NCBI GenBank assembly: GCA_934445035.1
Contig: CAKSDI010000002.1
Coordinates: 62,001-126,000 of the forward strand
DNA length: 64,000 bases
Reading direction: 5' to 3'
Source: an uncultured Eubacteriales bacterium
Lineage (GTDB): Bacteria; Bacillota; Clostridia; Oscillospirales; Acutalibacteraceae
Every line of letters starts with the position of its first letter. Within the stretch, counting starts at the first letter, position 1. The notes under the pieces are model-generated. The model ran no database searches. It had not been told where the DNA came from and saw only the letters and a list, made by a program, of their open reading frames with translations. A program made the translations under genes and the position numbers. This document shows positions 17,418 through 25,456 of this stretch, piece after piece.

Positions 17418-18968
17418 TTAGACTTTTTTAAACCAGGGGAGAACTGAAATATCTGCACTAACTTCGGCAGATGAATTTCCTTTATAAATTTTTCCGGTGT
17501 TCTGATCCTGCCATGAGCCTTTCGGGAAAACGACATTTCGGCTTTTGGCGCCTTTTTTCATAACAGGGGCAACAAGAATATTGTCGCCGAGCATAAATTC
17601 GTCGTCAATTTCCGCATAGCCCCTATGCGGATCATAATATTCAAGTGTCCGCATAATCGGCTCGCCGCTTAAAGAAGCGTGGTCCGCTAATTTTAAAAAT
17701 GTATCAGCCATACTTGCGTGCAGATTCGCAGCTTTTTTAACTAAAGCAAAATGCTCTTTATCAAGCGCTTCCCACGGCGCCCAGGAAAACTGCATCATCG
17801 GGAAAAGTGCGGAAGCCTGTGCCATTCGCACAAACAACTCCTGATCCAATTTTTCAATATTTACTTTAACTGTCCAGTTTCCGCCGCCTACCATATCGGG
17901 GCAAATATAAGGATAGCCGAGCAAACCTGCTCTCAGCGCCATCGGAATCAGCGAGGAAAGACCTTCTCTCTCCCAGGTATGATCTCTGTCACAAAGGCGT
18001 TCAGCGATAGATTTTCCGCTCATATTGTAGGTATCTTTAAATTCGTGATATTTATATTTTTTACCCAGTTTATTATAAGCCTCAGAATATTTATGGGAAT
18101 CAAAAGAATCGCTTGATAATCCGTTTCTTTGGTTGCGTTCGCGAAGTGTGCAGGCGTTTGCACCGTCAAATTTAAAACCGTCTATTTTATATTCGTCAAC
18201 AAGAAATTTAAGCTTTTTATCAAATTCGGAATTATCGGTTTCTTCTAAAAGATTTAAAAGCGCACTGTAACCGTTCCACCAAGCAAAATACAAAATTTCA
18301 CCGTCTTTATTTTTTACATAGCGTTTATTATAATTTTCGGGATCAAAAATTTTGTTTATTGAAGTAGCAAAATATTTTCCGTCGGGAGTAACATACGGAA
18401 CTACCCACAGCATAACCTTAAAACCGAGCGAGTGAAGCTCTTCGATCGTTTTTTTAGGGTCGGGGAATTTTGCTTTATCAAATTCCCATATTCCGTAACG
18501 GGTATGCCAGCCCTCGTCTATCATTAGTATTCCGGGCTGAAAACCGTTATCTATAATATCGTGAGCATATTTAAGAACTCCTTCGGCTGTAGGCTCGTAA
18601 TTAAACTGCATCCAGGTATTGTATTGCGGAATTGAGAAGAATTCATCCGGAATTGTTCTTTTTTCAAAAGGAAAATATTTTTCAGCAGCCGAAAGATAAG
18701 CTTCTTTAAGGCTATTGCCCATATTTAAAAGCTCTGTTTCACCGAAGGTTATATTTATAATTCCGTCTTTAACAGTGAAAGCAAAAGGCTTATCGCCTTT
18801 AATAACTCTGCCCTTTGAAGAAATTAATATCGGTGCAGATTGATTTGAAGTATTTACCCTTAAATCAAAGCTGAATTCATCTTTGCCCGAAAACGGAAAT
18901 TTCTGCGGAGCCCTGAAATGACTTGCGCATCCCCACCAATATTCATTTTCAAGAATTTTTATTTCCAT
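17418..18968 (-). CDS. Glycoside hydrolase family 31 enzyme
   Basis: A 516-residue cytosolic GH31 retaining glycosidase, shorter than the usual 650-800 residues because the N- and C-terminal beta domains are reduced. The nucleophile motif is seen as DGFKFDGAN near residue 266 and the acid/base region as CPDMVGGG near 358. Substrate cannot be read from the sequence; alpha-glucosides and alpha-galactosides are both possible. The start at 18968 follows AAAGGA. The divergent AraC-type regulator 107 bp away is its likely controller. Confidence 0.85.
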   Translation of the reverse strand: MEIKILENEYWWGCASHFRAPQKFPFSGKDEFSFDLRVNTSNQSAPILISSKGRVIKGDKPFAFTVKDGIINITFGETELLNMGNSLKEAYLSAAEKYFPFEKRTIPDEFFSIPQYNTWMQFNYEPTAEGVLKYAHDIIDNGFQPGILMIDEGWHTRYGIWEFDKAKFPDPKKTIEELHSLGFKVMLWVVPYVTPDGKYFATSINKIFDPENYNKRYVKNKDGEILYFAWWNGYSALLNLLEETDNSEFDKKLKFLVDEYKIDGFKFDGANACTLRERNQRNGLSSDSFDSHKYSEAYNKLGKKYKYHEFKDTYNMSGKSIAERLCDRDHTWEREGLSSLIPMALRAGLLGYPYICPDMVGGGNWTVKVNIEKLDQELFVRMAQASALFPMMQFSWAPWEALDKEHFALVKKAANLHASMADTFLKLADHASLSGEPIMRTLEYYDPHRGYAEIDDEFMLGDNILVAPVMKKGAKSRNVVFPKGSWQDQNTGKIYKGNSSAEVSADISVLPWFKKV

Positions 18969-19075
18969 TGCAATTTTCCTTTCTGCTTGAAAAATCAATT
19001 TAACTATAGTATAATTGTAAAAATAACGGTTGTAAATACGATTTTAGGTATAAAAATTATAATATCGGGTGTTTT

Positions 19076-19804
19076 ATGAATACTGTTTTAAATGAGTTTT
19101 ATAATTATGATTTTAATGACTCCTATGCTTTTGAAGGTCACCGCCACGGGGGATTTGAAATCAATATTGTGCTTGAGGGAGAAATGGAGATCGTTTATGA
19201 CAGCTCTGTTTTAAGGCTGAAGAAAAATGATATTCTTTTGGGCGCTCCTTTCTTTTTTCATCGCAATAAATGTATTAAAGACACAAAATTCGTTGTGTTT
19301 ATGTTTAATAGTCCGGAACTTTTTTTCAAGGAAAGTTTTCAGCTTTTTAAGCTTTCAAATTCCGGCCGTGATCTTCTGAAAATAATAATCGAACAAGAGA
19401 GTAATTCAGAGAATGTTCAGAAACTTTTTGATGTTTTTTTGGATATGATTTTAAAAGAATCTATTACCAAGGGATCGGGCGGCTCGGTTTCTCCTGTTTA
19501 TACGGCTGCGGTCGAATATATGAAAAACCATTTGAATGAAAATTCCGATATTAAGGAAATTGCAAAAGTTTGCGGAGTATGTGAAACCACTCTTAAAAAT
19601 ACCTTTAAGAAAAACGCGGGGATAGGCGTGAACAGATATTTTACGGAGCTTAAAATAAGCAGGGCTTATGATTTTTTAAAAATGGGCAAAAGCTGTGCCG
19701 AAACAGCGGAAATTTTAGGCTTTTCTTCGTCTGCATATTTTTCGTATGTCTTTAAATCCGTTACAGGAAAATTGCCGAAAAGTATAAAAAATCAGGACAT
19801 CTGA
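19076..19804 (+). CDS. AraC-family transcriptional regulator
   Basis: A 242-residue protein with an N-terminal cupin-like sensor domain (HRHGGFEINIVLEGE near residues 22-36 is the typical His-containing entry) and a C-terminal double HTH (about residues 145-240) ending with GFSSSAYFSYVFKSVTGKLP. It probably senses a sugar and controls the divergent GH31 gene; the shared intergenic region of about 107 bp supports this. Confidence 0.88.
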   Translation: MNTVLNEFYNYDFNDSYAFEGHRHGGFEINIVLEGEMEIVYDSSVLRLKKNDILLGAPFFFHRNKCIKDTKFVVFMFNSPELFFKESFQLFKLSNSGRDLLKIIIEQESNSENVQKLFDVFLDMILKESITKGSGGSVSPVYTAAVEYMKNHLNENSDIKEIAKVCGVCETTLKNTFKKNAGIGVNRYFTELKISRAYDFLKMGKSCAETAEILGFSSSAYFSYVFKSVTGKLPKSIKNQDI

Positions 19805-19823
19805 AATTGGAATTATTATCCGG

Positions 19824-19874
19824 TTGACTTTATAATTTCACCTTTGTATAATCAAATTTAAGGAACAAATGTTC
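19824..19874 (+). promoter_or_regulatory. SOS-regulated promoter with LexA box for the Y-family polymerase
   Basis: TTGACT (19824-19829) and TATAAT (19847-19852) are spaced 17 bp. GAAC-AAAT-GTTC at 19863-19874 matches the Gram-positive LexA (DinR) consensus GAACnnnnGTTC and overlaps the expected transcription start, so LexA would block initiation until DNA damage. Confidence 0.8.
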
Positions 19875-19900
19875 TGTAATTTTGAGAGAAAGGTGAGGAT

Positions 19901-21160
19901 ATGGAGCCTGAAAGATACTATTTATGTATAGATATGAAGACATTTTACGCCTCGGTGGAATGTGCCGAGAGGGGACTCAATCCTTTTGAAACCTCGCTTG
20001 TCGTAGCTGATTCCGCAAGAGGTAAAAATGCGCTTTGCCTTGCCGTTACTCCGAAACTTAAAAGGCTCGGGGTGAAAAATCGGTGCAGGCTTTCCGAAAT
20101 CCCGAAAAATATAAAATATCATATCGCGCGTCCGAGAATGCAGCTTTATATTGATTACTGCGCCGAAATTTATTCCATATATCTTGATTATTTTTCTCCC
20201 GAGGATATCCACACTTATTCGATAGACGAGTCATTTATAGATGTGACGGGATATTTGAGAAGTATGAAAACCGACGCGTTATCGCTCGCAAAAAAGCTTA
20301 TGAATGAAATAGCGAACAAGCTTGCAATACCCTCAACGGTCGGTATAGGCACCAATCTTTATCTTGCCAAGGTGGCGCTTGATATCACCGCCAAGCATAC
20401 TGTTTCTCATATAGGCTTTTTAAATGAAGAGCTTTATAAAAAAACGCTGTGGGATCACACTCCTCTTACGGATTTCTGGATGATAGGCGCAAACACGGCA
20501 AAACGGCTAAGCAGCCGCGGAATTTTCACTATGCGCGATATTGCGTCTGCTCCGCAGGAAATTTTATATAAGCTTTTCGGAATAGACGCGGAGCTTATGA
20601 TAGATCATTCTCTAGGGAAAGAAAGCTGTCTTATGGAGGATATAAAAAACTATAACAGCAAGAGCAGATCGGTTTCTCTTTCTCAGATACTTCCGAGGGA
20701 TTACAGCTATAAAGAGCTTGAAACCATAATAAGAGAAATGACTTTATCGGGAACTTACGAGCTTACGAAAAGAAAAGTGATAGCAGGGAAGATAAATCTT
20801 TATATAGGTTATTCGTGGAATTATGAAGGGTCTTACAGGAAAGGAATAAAAATAACGGCTCCATCCGCGCTTTATTCCGAGCTTTTGCCTTATGCGCTCA
20901 AGCTTTATGAGGGTATAAAAAATAAAAATGCTCCGATAAGGAGAGTGGGGATAAGCTTCGGCGGTATACAAAGCGAGGACTGCTACGGATATGACCTTTT
21001 TTCCGATTTTGATGAGATAAGCCGTGAAAGGGAGCTTAATAAAACCGTGCTTTCTCTCTACGGAAAATTCGGGAAAAATTCCCTTTTAAAAGGCACCGAT
21101 TTTCTCGAAAGCGCTATGCAGATCGAAAGAAATAAGCTGATAGGAGGCCATAATGCTTAA
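19901..21160 (+). CDS. Y-family DNA polymerase (UvrX/UmuC-like)
   Basis: A 419-residue translesion polymerase. The palm carries the first metal Asp in LCIDMKTFYASVE (residues 5-17) with the steric-gate region, and SIDESFIDV near residue 107-115 with the catalytic Asp-Glu pair. Fingers, thumb with HhH-like segment and little finger follow. The LexA box at the promoter and the YolD-like protein right after it fit the UvrX-YolD type of SOS mutagenesis cassette. Start ATG 19901 has AAAGGTGAG upstream. Confidence 0.93.
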   Translation: MEPERYYLCIDMKTFYASVECAERGLNPFETSLVVADSARGKNALCLAVTPKLKRLGVKNRCRLSEIPKNIKYHIARPRMQLYIDYCAEIYSIYLDYFSPEDIHTYSIDESFIDVTGYLRSMKTDALSLAKKLMNEIANKLAIPSTVGIGTNLYLAKVALDITAKHTVSHIGFLNEELYKKTLWDHTPLTDFWMIGANTAKRLSSRGIFTMRDIASAPQEILYKLFGIDAELMIDHSLGKESCLMEDIKNYNSKSRSVSLSQILPRDYSYKELETIIREMTLSGTYELTKRKVIAGKINLYIGYSWNYEGSYRKGIKITAPSALYSELLPYALKLYEGIKNKNAPIRRVGISFGGIQSEDCYGYDLFSDFDEISRERELNKTVLSLYGKFGKNSLLKGTDFLESAMQIERNKLIGGHNA

Positions 21161-21162
21161 AT

Positions 21163-21480
21163 ATGATGGATAGGCAAAACAGAGCAAAGCAATTTATCCC
21201 GTTTGACGCTATGAAAGGCCTTAAAGAGGCTCTAGCCGAAAAGGAAGAGAAGCACAACCGCGTAAAACTTCACGAGATACCCGAAGAACAGCAGATAATA
21301 AATTCTAAAATAATTATTAATCTTAAAAAAGGTCAGAATGTAAAAATAGATTGCTTTAAAGATTTTCATAATATAATATTTAAAGGCAAAGTGACGGAAA
21401 TAAATCTCGCTTTTAAATACCTCGCTTTGGATAATGAAAAAATAAGATTTGAAGAAATATATTCCATAGAAGTTATATAA
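21163..21480 (+). CDS. YolD-like protein
   Basis: A 105-residue protein resembling the YolD family that accompanies Gram-positive Y-family polymerases: a basic N-terminus (DRQNRAKQFIPFDAMKGLKEAL) and a C-terminal beta-rich half. Its start is 2 nt after the polymerase stop, with AGGAGG about 15 nt upstream. Function of the family is not settled; it may modulate the polymerase. It shares the SOS promoter. Confidence 0.75.
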   Translation: MMDRQNRAKQFIPFDAMKGLKEALAEKEEKHNRVKLHEIPEEQQIINSKIIINLKKGQNVKIDCFKDFHNIIFKGKVTEINLAFKYLALDNEKIRFEEIYSIEVI

Positions 21481-21512
21481 TCTGGTATTTATATTTTATC
21501 TTGTTTTGACTA

Positions 21513-21541
21513 TTGAAATAATACCAAAATCACATTATACT
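21513..21541 (+). promoter_or_regulatory. Promoter of the ECF S component operon
   Basis: TTGAAA (21513-21518) and TATACT (21536-21541) are separated by 17 bp. The leader is only about 25 nt, so no riboswitch fits there. Confidence 0.55.
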
Positions 21542-21571
21542 GTTTTTATCAAAAAATCAGGTGTGATGAAT

Positions 21572-22087
21572 ATGAAATCGGAAAATCTTAAAAAAATAGT
21601 AATAAGCGCTCTTATGGCGGCGCTCGTATGCGTTGCAACAATGGTAATTCGAATTCCCTCCCCGATGAACGGGTATGTTAACCTCGGAGATTGCTTTGTG
21701 TTGCTTTCGGGTTGGTTCTTAGGTCCGTGGTACGGCGCGGCGGCGGCAGGTGTGGGTTCAATGCTCACCGATGTGCTTGCGGGATATCTTTACTATGCTC
21801 CGGGCACTCTTATAATAAAAGCAATAATGGGCGCGCTTTGTGCGATAATTATAAAAGCCTTTAAATCAGCTCCTGCTCCGGCAGGATATATCGTAAGCGG
21901 TCTTGCAAGCGAGGCTGTAATGGTTTTGGGCTATTTCGGATATGCCGCTTTGCTGCTCGGAAAGGGAAGCGCCGCGGCGCTGAGTATACCGGGCAACTGC
22001 GTTCAGGCGGCGGCAGGTCTCATAATCGGAACAGTGCTTGCGATGATATTTGAAAAAACCGGATTAAAGCAAAAATTATTTAAATAG
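21572..22087 (+). CDS. ECF transporter substrate-binding S component
   Basis: A 171-residue membrane protein with about five to six helices and the S-component pattern of N-terminal Ala-rich helix (KIVISALMAALVCVATM), then GYVNLGDCFVLLSGWFLGPW. It captures a vitamin or related cofactor and works with a shared ECF ATPase module encoded elsewhere. The ligand cannot be assigned from sequence, and no riboswitch is present. I chose the ATG at 21572, 8 nt after AGGTG; ATG 21566 is also possible. Confidence 0.85.
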   Translation: MKSENLKKIVISALMAALVCVATMVIRIPSPMNGYVNLGDCFVLLSGWFLGPWYGAAAAGVGSMLTDVLAGYLYYAPGTLIIKAIMGALCAIIIKAFKSAPAPAGYIVSGLASEAVMVLGYFGYAALLLGKGSAAALSIPGNCVQAAAGLIIGTVLAMIFEKTGLKQKLFK

Positions 22088-22096
22088 GGGTTTAAT

Positions 22097-22678
22097 ATGA
22101 CAAAAACAGTTTTTCATACATCCGATGAAGAGTTTTTAAGGCAGGTCGAGAAAGAGGCAAATAATGCCGCAAAAGAGCTTTTTGAGGCCGCGCGCCTTAA
22201 AAAAGGTCAGACAGTTGTTGTAGGCTGTTCCACGAGCGAAGTGATAGGGGAAAATCCCGGAAATCATTCCACTCCCGAAATTGCCGACGCGATTTTTAAA
22301 GGCATTTATTCCGTATTTTCAAAAGAGGGAATTTATATTGCCGCGCAGTGCTGCGAGCATTTAAACCGCGCGATAATCGTCGAGAGGGAAGCGCTTAAAG
22401 GCGAGGAGATAGTAAATGTCGTGCCTCAGCCGAAAGCGGGAAGCTCTTTTGCCACGGCGGCATATAAAAATTTTAATGACCCTGTGGCTATAGAAGAAAT
22501 AAAAGCCGACGCCGGAATAGATATAGGCGGCACCCTTATAGGAATGCACCTTAAAAAGGTTGCCGTTCCGCTAAGGCTGAAGCAGAGAAATATCGGTAAA
22601 GCGATAGTTCTCGCGGCAAGGGTAAGACCGAAGTTTATCGGCGGCGAGCGAGCGGTTTATGATGAAAATTTAATGTAA
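22097..22678 (+). CDS. DUF436 / TIGR01440 family protein (YwlG-like)
   Basis: A 193-residue soluble protein of the YwlG family, recognised by VVVGCSTSEVIGE, AAQCCEHLNRAIIVE and AGIDIGGTLIGMHLK. Function in this family is not established; the conserved Cys and His suggest a catalytic or metal-binding site. It follows the S component by 9 nt and so is probably co-transcribed with it. Confidence 0.9.
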   Translation: MTKTVFHTSDEEFLRQVEKEANNAAKELFEAARLKKGQTVVVGCSTSEVIGENPGNHSTPEIADAIFKGIYSVFSKEGIYIAAQCCEHLNRAIIVEREALKGEEIVNVVPQPKAGSSFATAAYKNFNDPVAIEEIKADAGIDIGGTLIGMHLKKVAVPLRLKQRNIGKAIVLAARVRPKFIGGERAVYDENLM

Positions 22679-22690
22679 CAAAAATTTAAA

Positions 22691-22718
22691 GCCGGGCTTA
22701 TTTGCCCGGCCTTTTTTC
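22691..22718 (+). terminator. Terminator of the S component operon
   Basis: A perfect 7-bp stem GCCGGGC/GCCCGGC (22691-22697 with 22704-22710) and C plus T6. Confidence 0.85.
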
Positions 22719-22777
22719 TTGACAGACGGTATTTTAAGTTTAGTACCGAATTTATTTTATTTTGCTGTTATATTGTA

Positions 22778-22819
22778 AAAAAATGTCTGTCACTAATTTT
22801 TGAGTGACAGACATTTTTT
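22778..22819 (-). terminator. Strong hairpin downstream of the zinc-ribbon gene
   Basis: A 17-bp stem (22778-22794 with 22803-22819, 8-nt loop) with A/T flanks on both sides; it suits termination of the minus-strand zinc-ribbon gene. Nothing else is recognised in 22719-22863. Confidence 0.75.
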
Positions 22820-22863
22820 AATGTAAGTTTAGTGTACTAAAATTTAAGTCAATTTGAGTTTTA

Positions 22864-23790
22864 TTAAACGATTTTTTTGCCATTGAAAATCAACGATATA
22901 ATTTGAAGACTATTATTGTCTTTCTTATATGTAATAGTGAACTGACTTCTCAGCGTCGCACCAAATCCATTTTGTGAATCAACATATGAAGAAACTGTAT
23001 AATTGTTACCTGATTTTGAAAAGCTCCAGTTGTCATAAGGAGAAAGAAAAGTTCCCGGAAATTTTGCCGTTGATGGCGATTTGAGCATTTTTTCAATAGT
23101 ATCTTCAGTGATGCTTTTAAGTTGTATCATTTCATCACTGGAAATAAGGCGATTACTTAGATCGTCAGTTTTTTTGCCATTTTCGTAAAATTTTATAGTT
23201 CCACAGTTTATTGAATTTACTGTTTCATCCTGATTAAAGTAAACTAAAAAAGTGTAGTCGTTATAATTAAAAGAACATCTTTTACCATGTGCCCAATCTT
23301 CTTTGGAACTTAAAGCAGAAATATCTTCTTCCTTTATTCCTAATTCCTTACAGGCTTCCAGCATTTTTTCATAAGCTCTGGTGGATATTCCTGCTTTTTC
23401 AGCTTTGGTTTTGATTTTTTCGGCTTCTTTTAATTTTGAAACTTCATTATCAACTTTAGCTTTTTGCTCTTTAATTTCTTTTGAGTATTTTGAATTAGGA
23501 TAAGTTGACAAAAAATCCTCAATTTTTTTCTGAGCATTTTCATAATCATTTTTTTCTATAGTTGAAATAATTTCATTGTGCTCAGTTTCTTCTGCTTTAA
23601 CTATGGAAAATATTAAGACAACACTTGTCAAAACACAAAAAAATATTATTAAAAAAATCAAGAATTTTTTGCTTTTTTTAGTTGTTTTTTTGTTTTTTAT
23701 TATCGTGTAATTTTCATTTACAGATTTTCCACAACTTCCGCAAAAATTTGCTCCATTTACTAATTCTTTACCGCAATGTTTACAAATCAT
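22864..23790 (-). CDS. Zinc-ribbon membrane protein of unknown function
   Basis: A 308-residue protein: zinc ribbon at residues 3-22 (CKHCGKELVNGANFCGSCGK), one membrane helix at about 38-62, a helical segment of about 65-150 that looks repeat-like, and a beta-rich C-terminal domain containing LKSPSTAKFPG. It is probably anchored with a small ribbon inside and the large domain outside. The ATG at 23790 follows GGAGG. The start lies only 20 nt after the T-run of a structured RNA, so expression likely depends on read-through of that terminator. It lies just outside the mobile element. Confidence 0.8.
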   Translation of the reverse strand: MICKHCGKELVNGANFCGSCGKSVNENYTIIKNKKTTKKSKKFLIFLIIFFCVLTSVVLIFSIVKAEETEHNEIISTIEKNDYENAQKKIEDFLSTYPNSKYSKEIKEQKAKVDNEVSKLKEAEKIKTKAEKAGISTRAYEKMLEACKELGIKEEDISALSSKEDWAHGKRCSFNYNDYTFLVYFNQDETVNSINCGTIKFYENGKKTDDLSNRLISSDEMIQLKSITEDTIEKMLKSPSTAKFPGTFLSPYDNWSFSKSGNNYTVSSYVDSQNGFGATLRSQFTITYKKDNNSLQIISLIFNGKKIV

Positions 23791-23810
23791 TAAAATTTCC
23801 TCCATAAAAC

Positions 23811-23991
23811 AAAAAAGTACGGCTACCGAAGTAACCGTACAAAAAACGCAAACTCCGATAGTCGCCAAACCAACTCCGCAGGAAAGAAAATCTTTACAAC
23901 CACAGAATCAGAATTTGCATTTTTATCAAATTCATATAGTGGTTGCAAAAGCGTTATAAGTTTACTTTCTGCGTTTTTAAGTTGGTTTGGC
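23811..23991 (-). ncRNA. Candidate structured RNA (6S-like rod) with its own promoter and terminator
   Basis: The minus strand can fold into one long interrupted rod. Nested arms are 23991-23980 with 23875-23864 (12 bp perfect), 23973-23965 with 23886-23878 (one bulge), 23945-23939 with 23903-23897 (7 bp), and 23933-23928 with 23916-23911 (6 bp). A large asymmetric bubble of 19 and 10 nt sits in the middle. The predicted +1 is exactly the first base of the outer arm. A 10-bp UUCG-capped terminator with U6 (23840-23817) ends it, about 180 nt. Closing stem, central bubble and size resemble 6S RNA; a leader attenuator for the next gene is the alternative. Confidence 0.6.
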
Positions 23992-23997
23992 AAATAC

Positions 23998-24026
23998 AGT
24001 ATAACATTTTAATCGATTAAATGCAA
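23998..24026 (-). promoter_or_regulatory. Promoter of the structured RNA
   Basis: On the minus strand TTGCAT (24026-24021) and TATACT (24003-23998) are spaced by 17 bp; transcription would start at G 23991, the first base of the outer stem. Confidence 0.7.
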
Positions 24027-24110
24027 TAGAAAAAAACAGATGGCAAAGAAGATTAAGTCTTATTTTGATTTTTTATATTTTTAAAAAAATTAAAATAGAA
24101 AAGACACAAA

Positions 24111-24150
24111 TAAAATCCGAACCCAACACCTACCGGTGTTGGGTTCGGAT
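24111..24150 (-). terminator. Terminator of the interrupted host tRNA-Leu gene
   Basis: A 16-bp perfect stem (24115-24130 with 24135-24150, loop TACC) with a short T-run on the minus strand, 11 nt after the tRNA 3' end at 24161. Confidence 0.85.
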
Positions 24151-24160
24151 TTATACTGTT

Positions 24161-24214
24161 TGGTGCGGATAACAGGAGTTGAACCTGCATGGTATTGCTA
24201 CCACTAGAACCTGA
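24161..24214 (-). pseudogene. 3' half of the host tRNA-Leu(CAG), left element junction
   Basis: The minus strand reads from TCAGGT of the anticodon loop through anticodon-stem TCTAG, variable arm GGTA-GCAA-TACC, T arm and acceptor TATCCGC to the encoded CCA. The upstream half is missing here and is found at 39972-40010. The acceptor pairs perfectly with GCGGATA of that half, and the joined length is 87 nt. Confidence 0.92.
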
Positions 24215-24215
24215 T

Positions 24216-24243
24216 GGTAACGCCACCTCAGTGAAAGTATAAA
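24216..24243. repeat. Left terminal inverted repeat of the element
   Basis: It begins GGTAACGCCACC (24216-24227) and continues with a weaker match (GTGAAAGTATAAAA) to the other end at 39945-39974. It presumably forms half of the recombinase attP site. Confidence 0.8.
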
Positions 24244-24300
24244 ATGTAAACAAAACAATCAAATCCAATTTCAGTTATTTAAGGTAGATAACATTTCATA

Positions 24301-24999
24301 TTATTTGGCAATCTTCAATTTCAAAAACTGTGTTTTCGCAGCTTTTGCTTCGTCGAATTTTTTGTCCCATTTTGCTCTAATTTCTGATTTTTTTAATACT
24401 TCTTCCAGCGTATAATCATCAAAATAATTGATGTTATCAGATGTATAATTATCTTTGCAATACTGTTTATAAAGAGAAACTACCATATTCTCACATTCGT
24501 CTGGCTCAAAAACAGGGTCATATCTTCTGAGAAGTCTTTCCAAATCCTGTGATAAGTAAAACACATCTGGCGGATAGTCACTATAAACGATTTCGCCTTC
24601 GTACTCAACAGGAACTGGCTTAGGGTTAATACCATTTTTCTTTAACTTATATTCAAAATAGGAAAGTAGAATATCCGCATTGACAATTACATCGTTGTAT
24701 GTGCTGACTTCTTTATACGCAAGTAATAGTGAATTTAACTTTTCAGATTCTATTTTTTTTAAATATCTGGCGCTATAATCTTTAGCTATCTCACTTAACC
24801 TATCATAGTTCTTTCTTGAATACGCATCATCCAATAACCTTATTATTGGATGGATGACTGACATTTTAAGATTATTTCTATTTCCTTTGTGGTAATAAAT
24901 AGCTGAAATTATCAAAGATATAATTCCTGATAATATAACCGTTATTAGTGTAAAGCAATTTGAAAACATATTTGTATTAAACCATTCTATGAAACTCAT
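24301..24999 (-). CDS. Hypothetical protein with N-terminal membrane helix
   Basis: A 232-residue protein with one membrane helix near residues 14-37 and a Lys/Glu/Tyr-rich soluble remainder with no recognised domain. It is the outermost cargo gene, separated from the operon by a terminator and a degraded gene, and ends 57 nt before the element's left repeat. A TATTATAATT box upstream suggests its own promoter. The G-rich sequence before the ATG is a weak ribosome binding site. It may be a small membrane-anchored accessory protein; I cannot assign a function. Confidence 0.65.
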   Translation of the reverse strand: MSFIEWFNTNMFSNCFTLITVILSGIISLIISAIYYHKGNRNNLKMSVIHPIIRLLDDAYSRKNYDRLSEIAKDYSARYLKKIESEKLNSLLLAYKEVSTYNDVIVNADILLSYFEYKLKKNGINPKPVPVEYEGEIVYSDYPPDVFYLSQDLERLLRRYDPVFEPDECENMVVSLYKQYCKDNYTSDNINYFDDYTLEEVLKKSEIRAKWDKKFDEAKAAKTQFLKLKIAK

Positions 25000-25027
25000 A
25001 TCAAACCCCGCTTTTGTATCATTTTAA

Positions 25028-25325
25028 TTATAATACCATGTATCTATGAATATTTCCACTCCTGCCTAAGTAACAGCAGCATCAGCTTTTCGGCAATGCC
25101 GCCGTTCTCGGTTATAAAATGCCTGCCTTTTTCAGATAATCCACGGTGTCATAGCAGTCTCTAAAATATTGCTGTATGTATCGTTGCCTAATTCTACTTT
25201 GTGTTTTGCTTTTCCGCAAAGGTTTAAACAATAATGAGCATTGAGCGTATCATAATACTTCCAATTATCAGTTTGTCTGCGCCCTCTGGTATAAAGGCTT
25301 TATATGGATGTTTGGAAATCTCCAT
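25028..25325 (-). pseudogene. Degraded gene remnant
   Basis: An ATG at 25325 with a good AAGGAAG site opens a 33-codon frame (MEISKHPYKAFIPEGADKLI...) whose start resembles the N-terminus of uracil-DNA-glycosylase-like proteins, then stops. Protein-like stretches continue in other frames (one containing KAKHKVELGNDTYSNILE, another ITENGGIAEKLMLLLLRQEW). I read this as a gene eroded by frameshifts and deletions, perhaps of more than one origin. The parent family is not certain. Confidence 0.4.
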
Positions 25326-25362
25326 AACTGCACTTCCTTTTAATGATTTTTGGTTAAGTATA

Positions 25363-25391
25363 ATTATATCAAACTATATTTTATTGGTCAA
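25363..25391 (-). promoter_or_regulatory. Promoter of the degraded gene
   Basis: TTGACC (25391-25386) and TATAAT (25368-25363) are spaced 17 bp on the minus strand, 38 nt before the ATG at 25325; intact although the gene is broken. Confidence 0.6.
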
Positions 25392-25404
25392 TTGATGGTT
25401 CAAC

Positions 25405-25440
25405 TTAAAAAGCTGGCACGAGAAATATAACTCGTGCCAG
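25405..25440 (-). terminator. Terminator of the seven-gene cargo operon
   Basis: A 10-bp perfect stem (25413-25422 with 25431-25440, loop AAATATAA) followed on the minus strand by CTTTTTAAG, 16 nt after the last stop codon. Confidence 0.85.
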
Positions 25441-25456
25441 TCTTTTAATCCAACTA

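Noticed and set aside
21481..21571. Riboswitch before the ECF S component
   Set aside because: Leader after the promoter is only about 25-30 nt with no conserved riboswitch motif.
23864..23991. MITE with 12-bp inverted ends
   Set aside because: No target duplication; inner nested arms, a promoter at exact distance and a terminator fit an RNA gene better.
24161..24245. A complete tRNA gene at the left junction
   Set aside because: Only the 3' half is tRNA; the D arm and 5' acceptor are missing and lie at 39972-40010.
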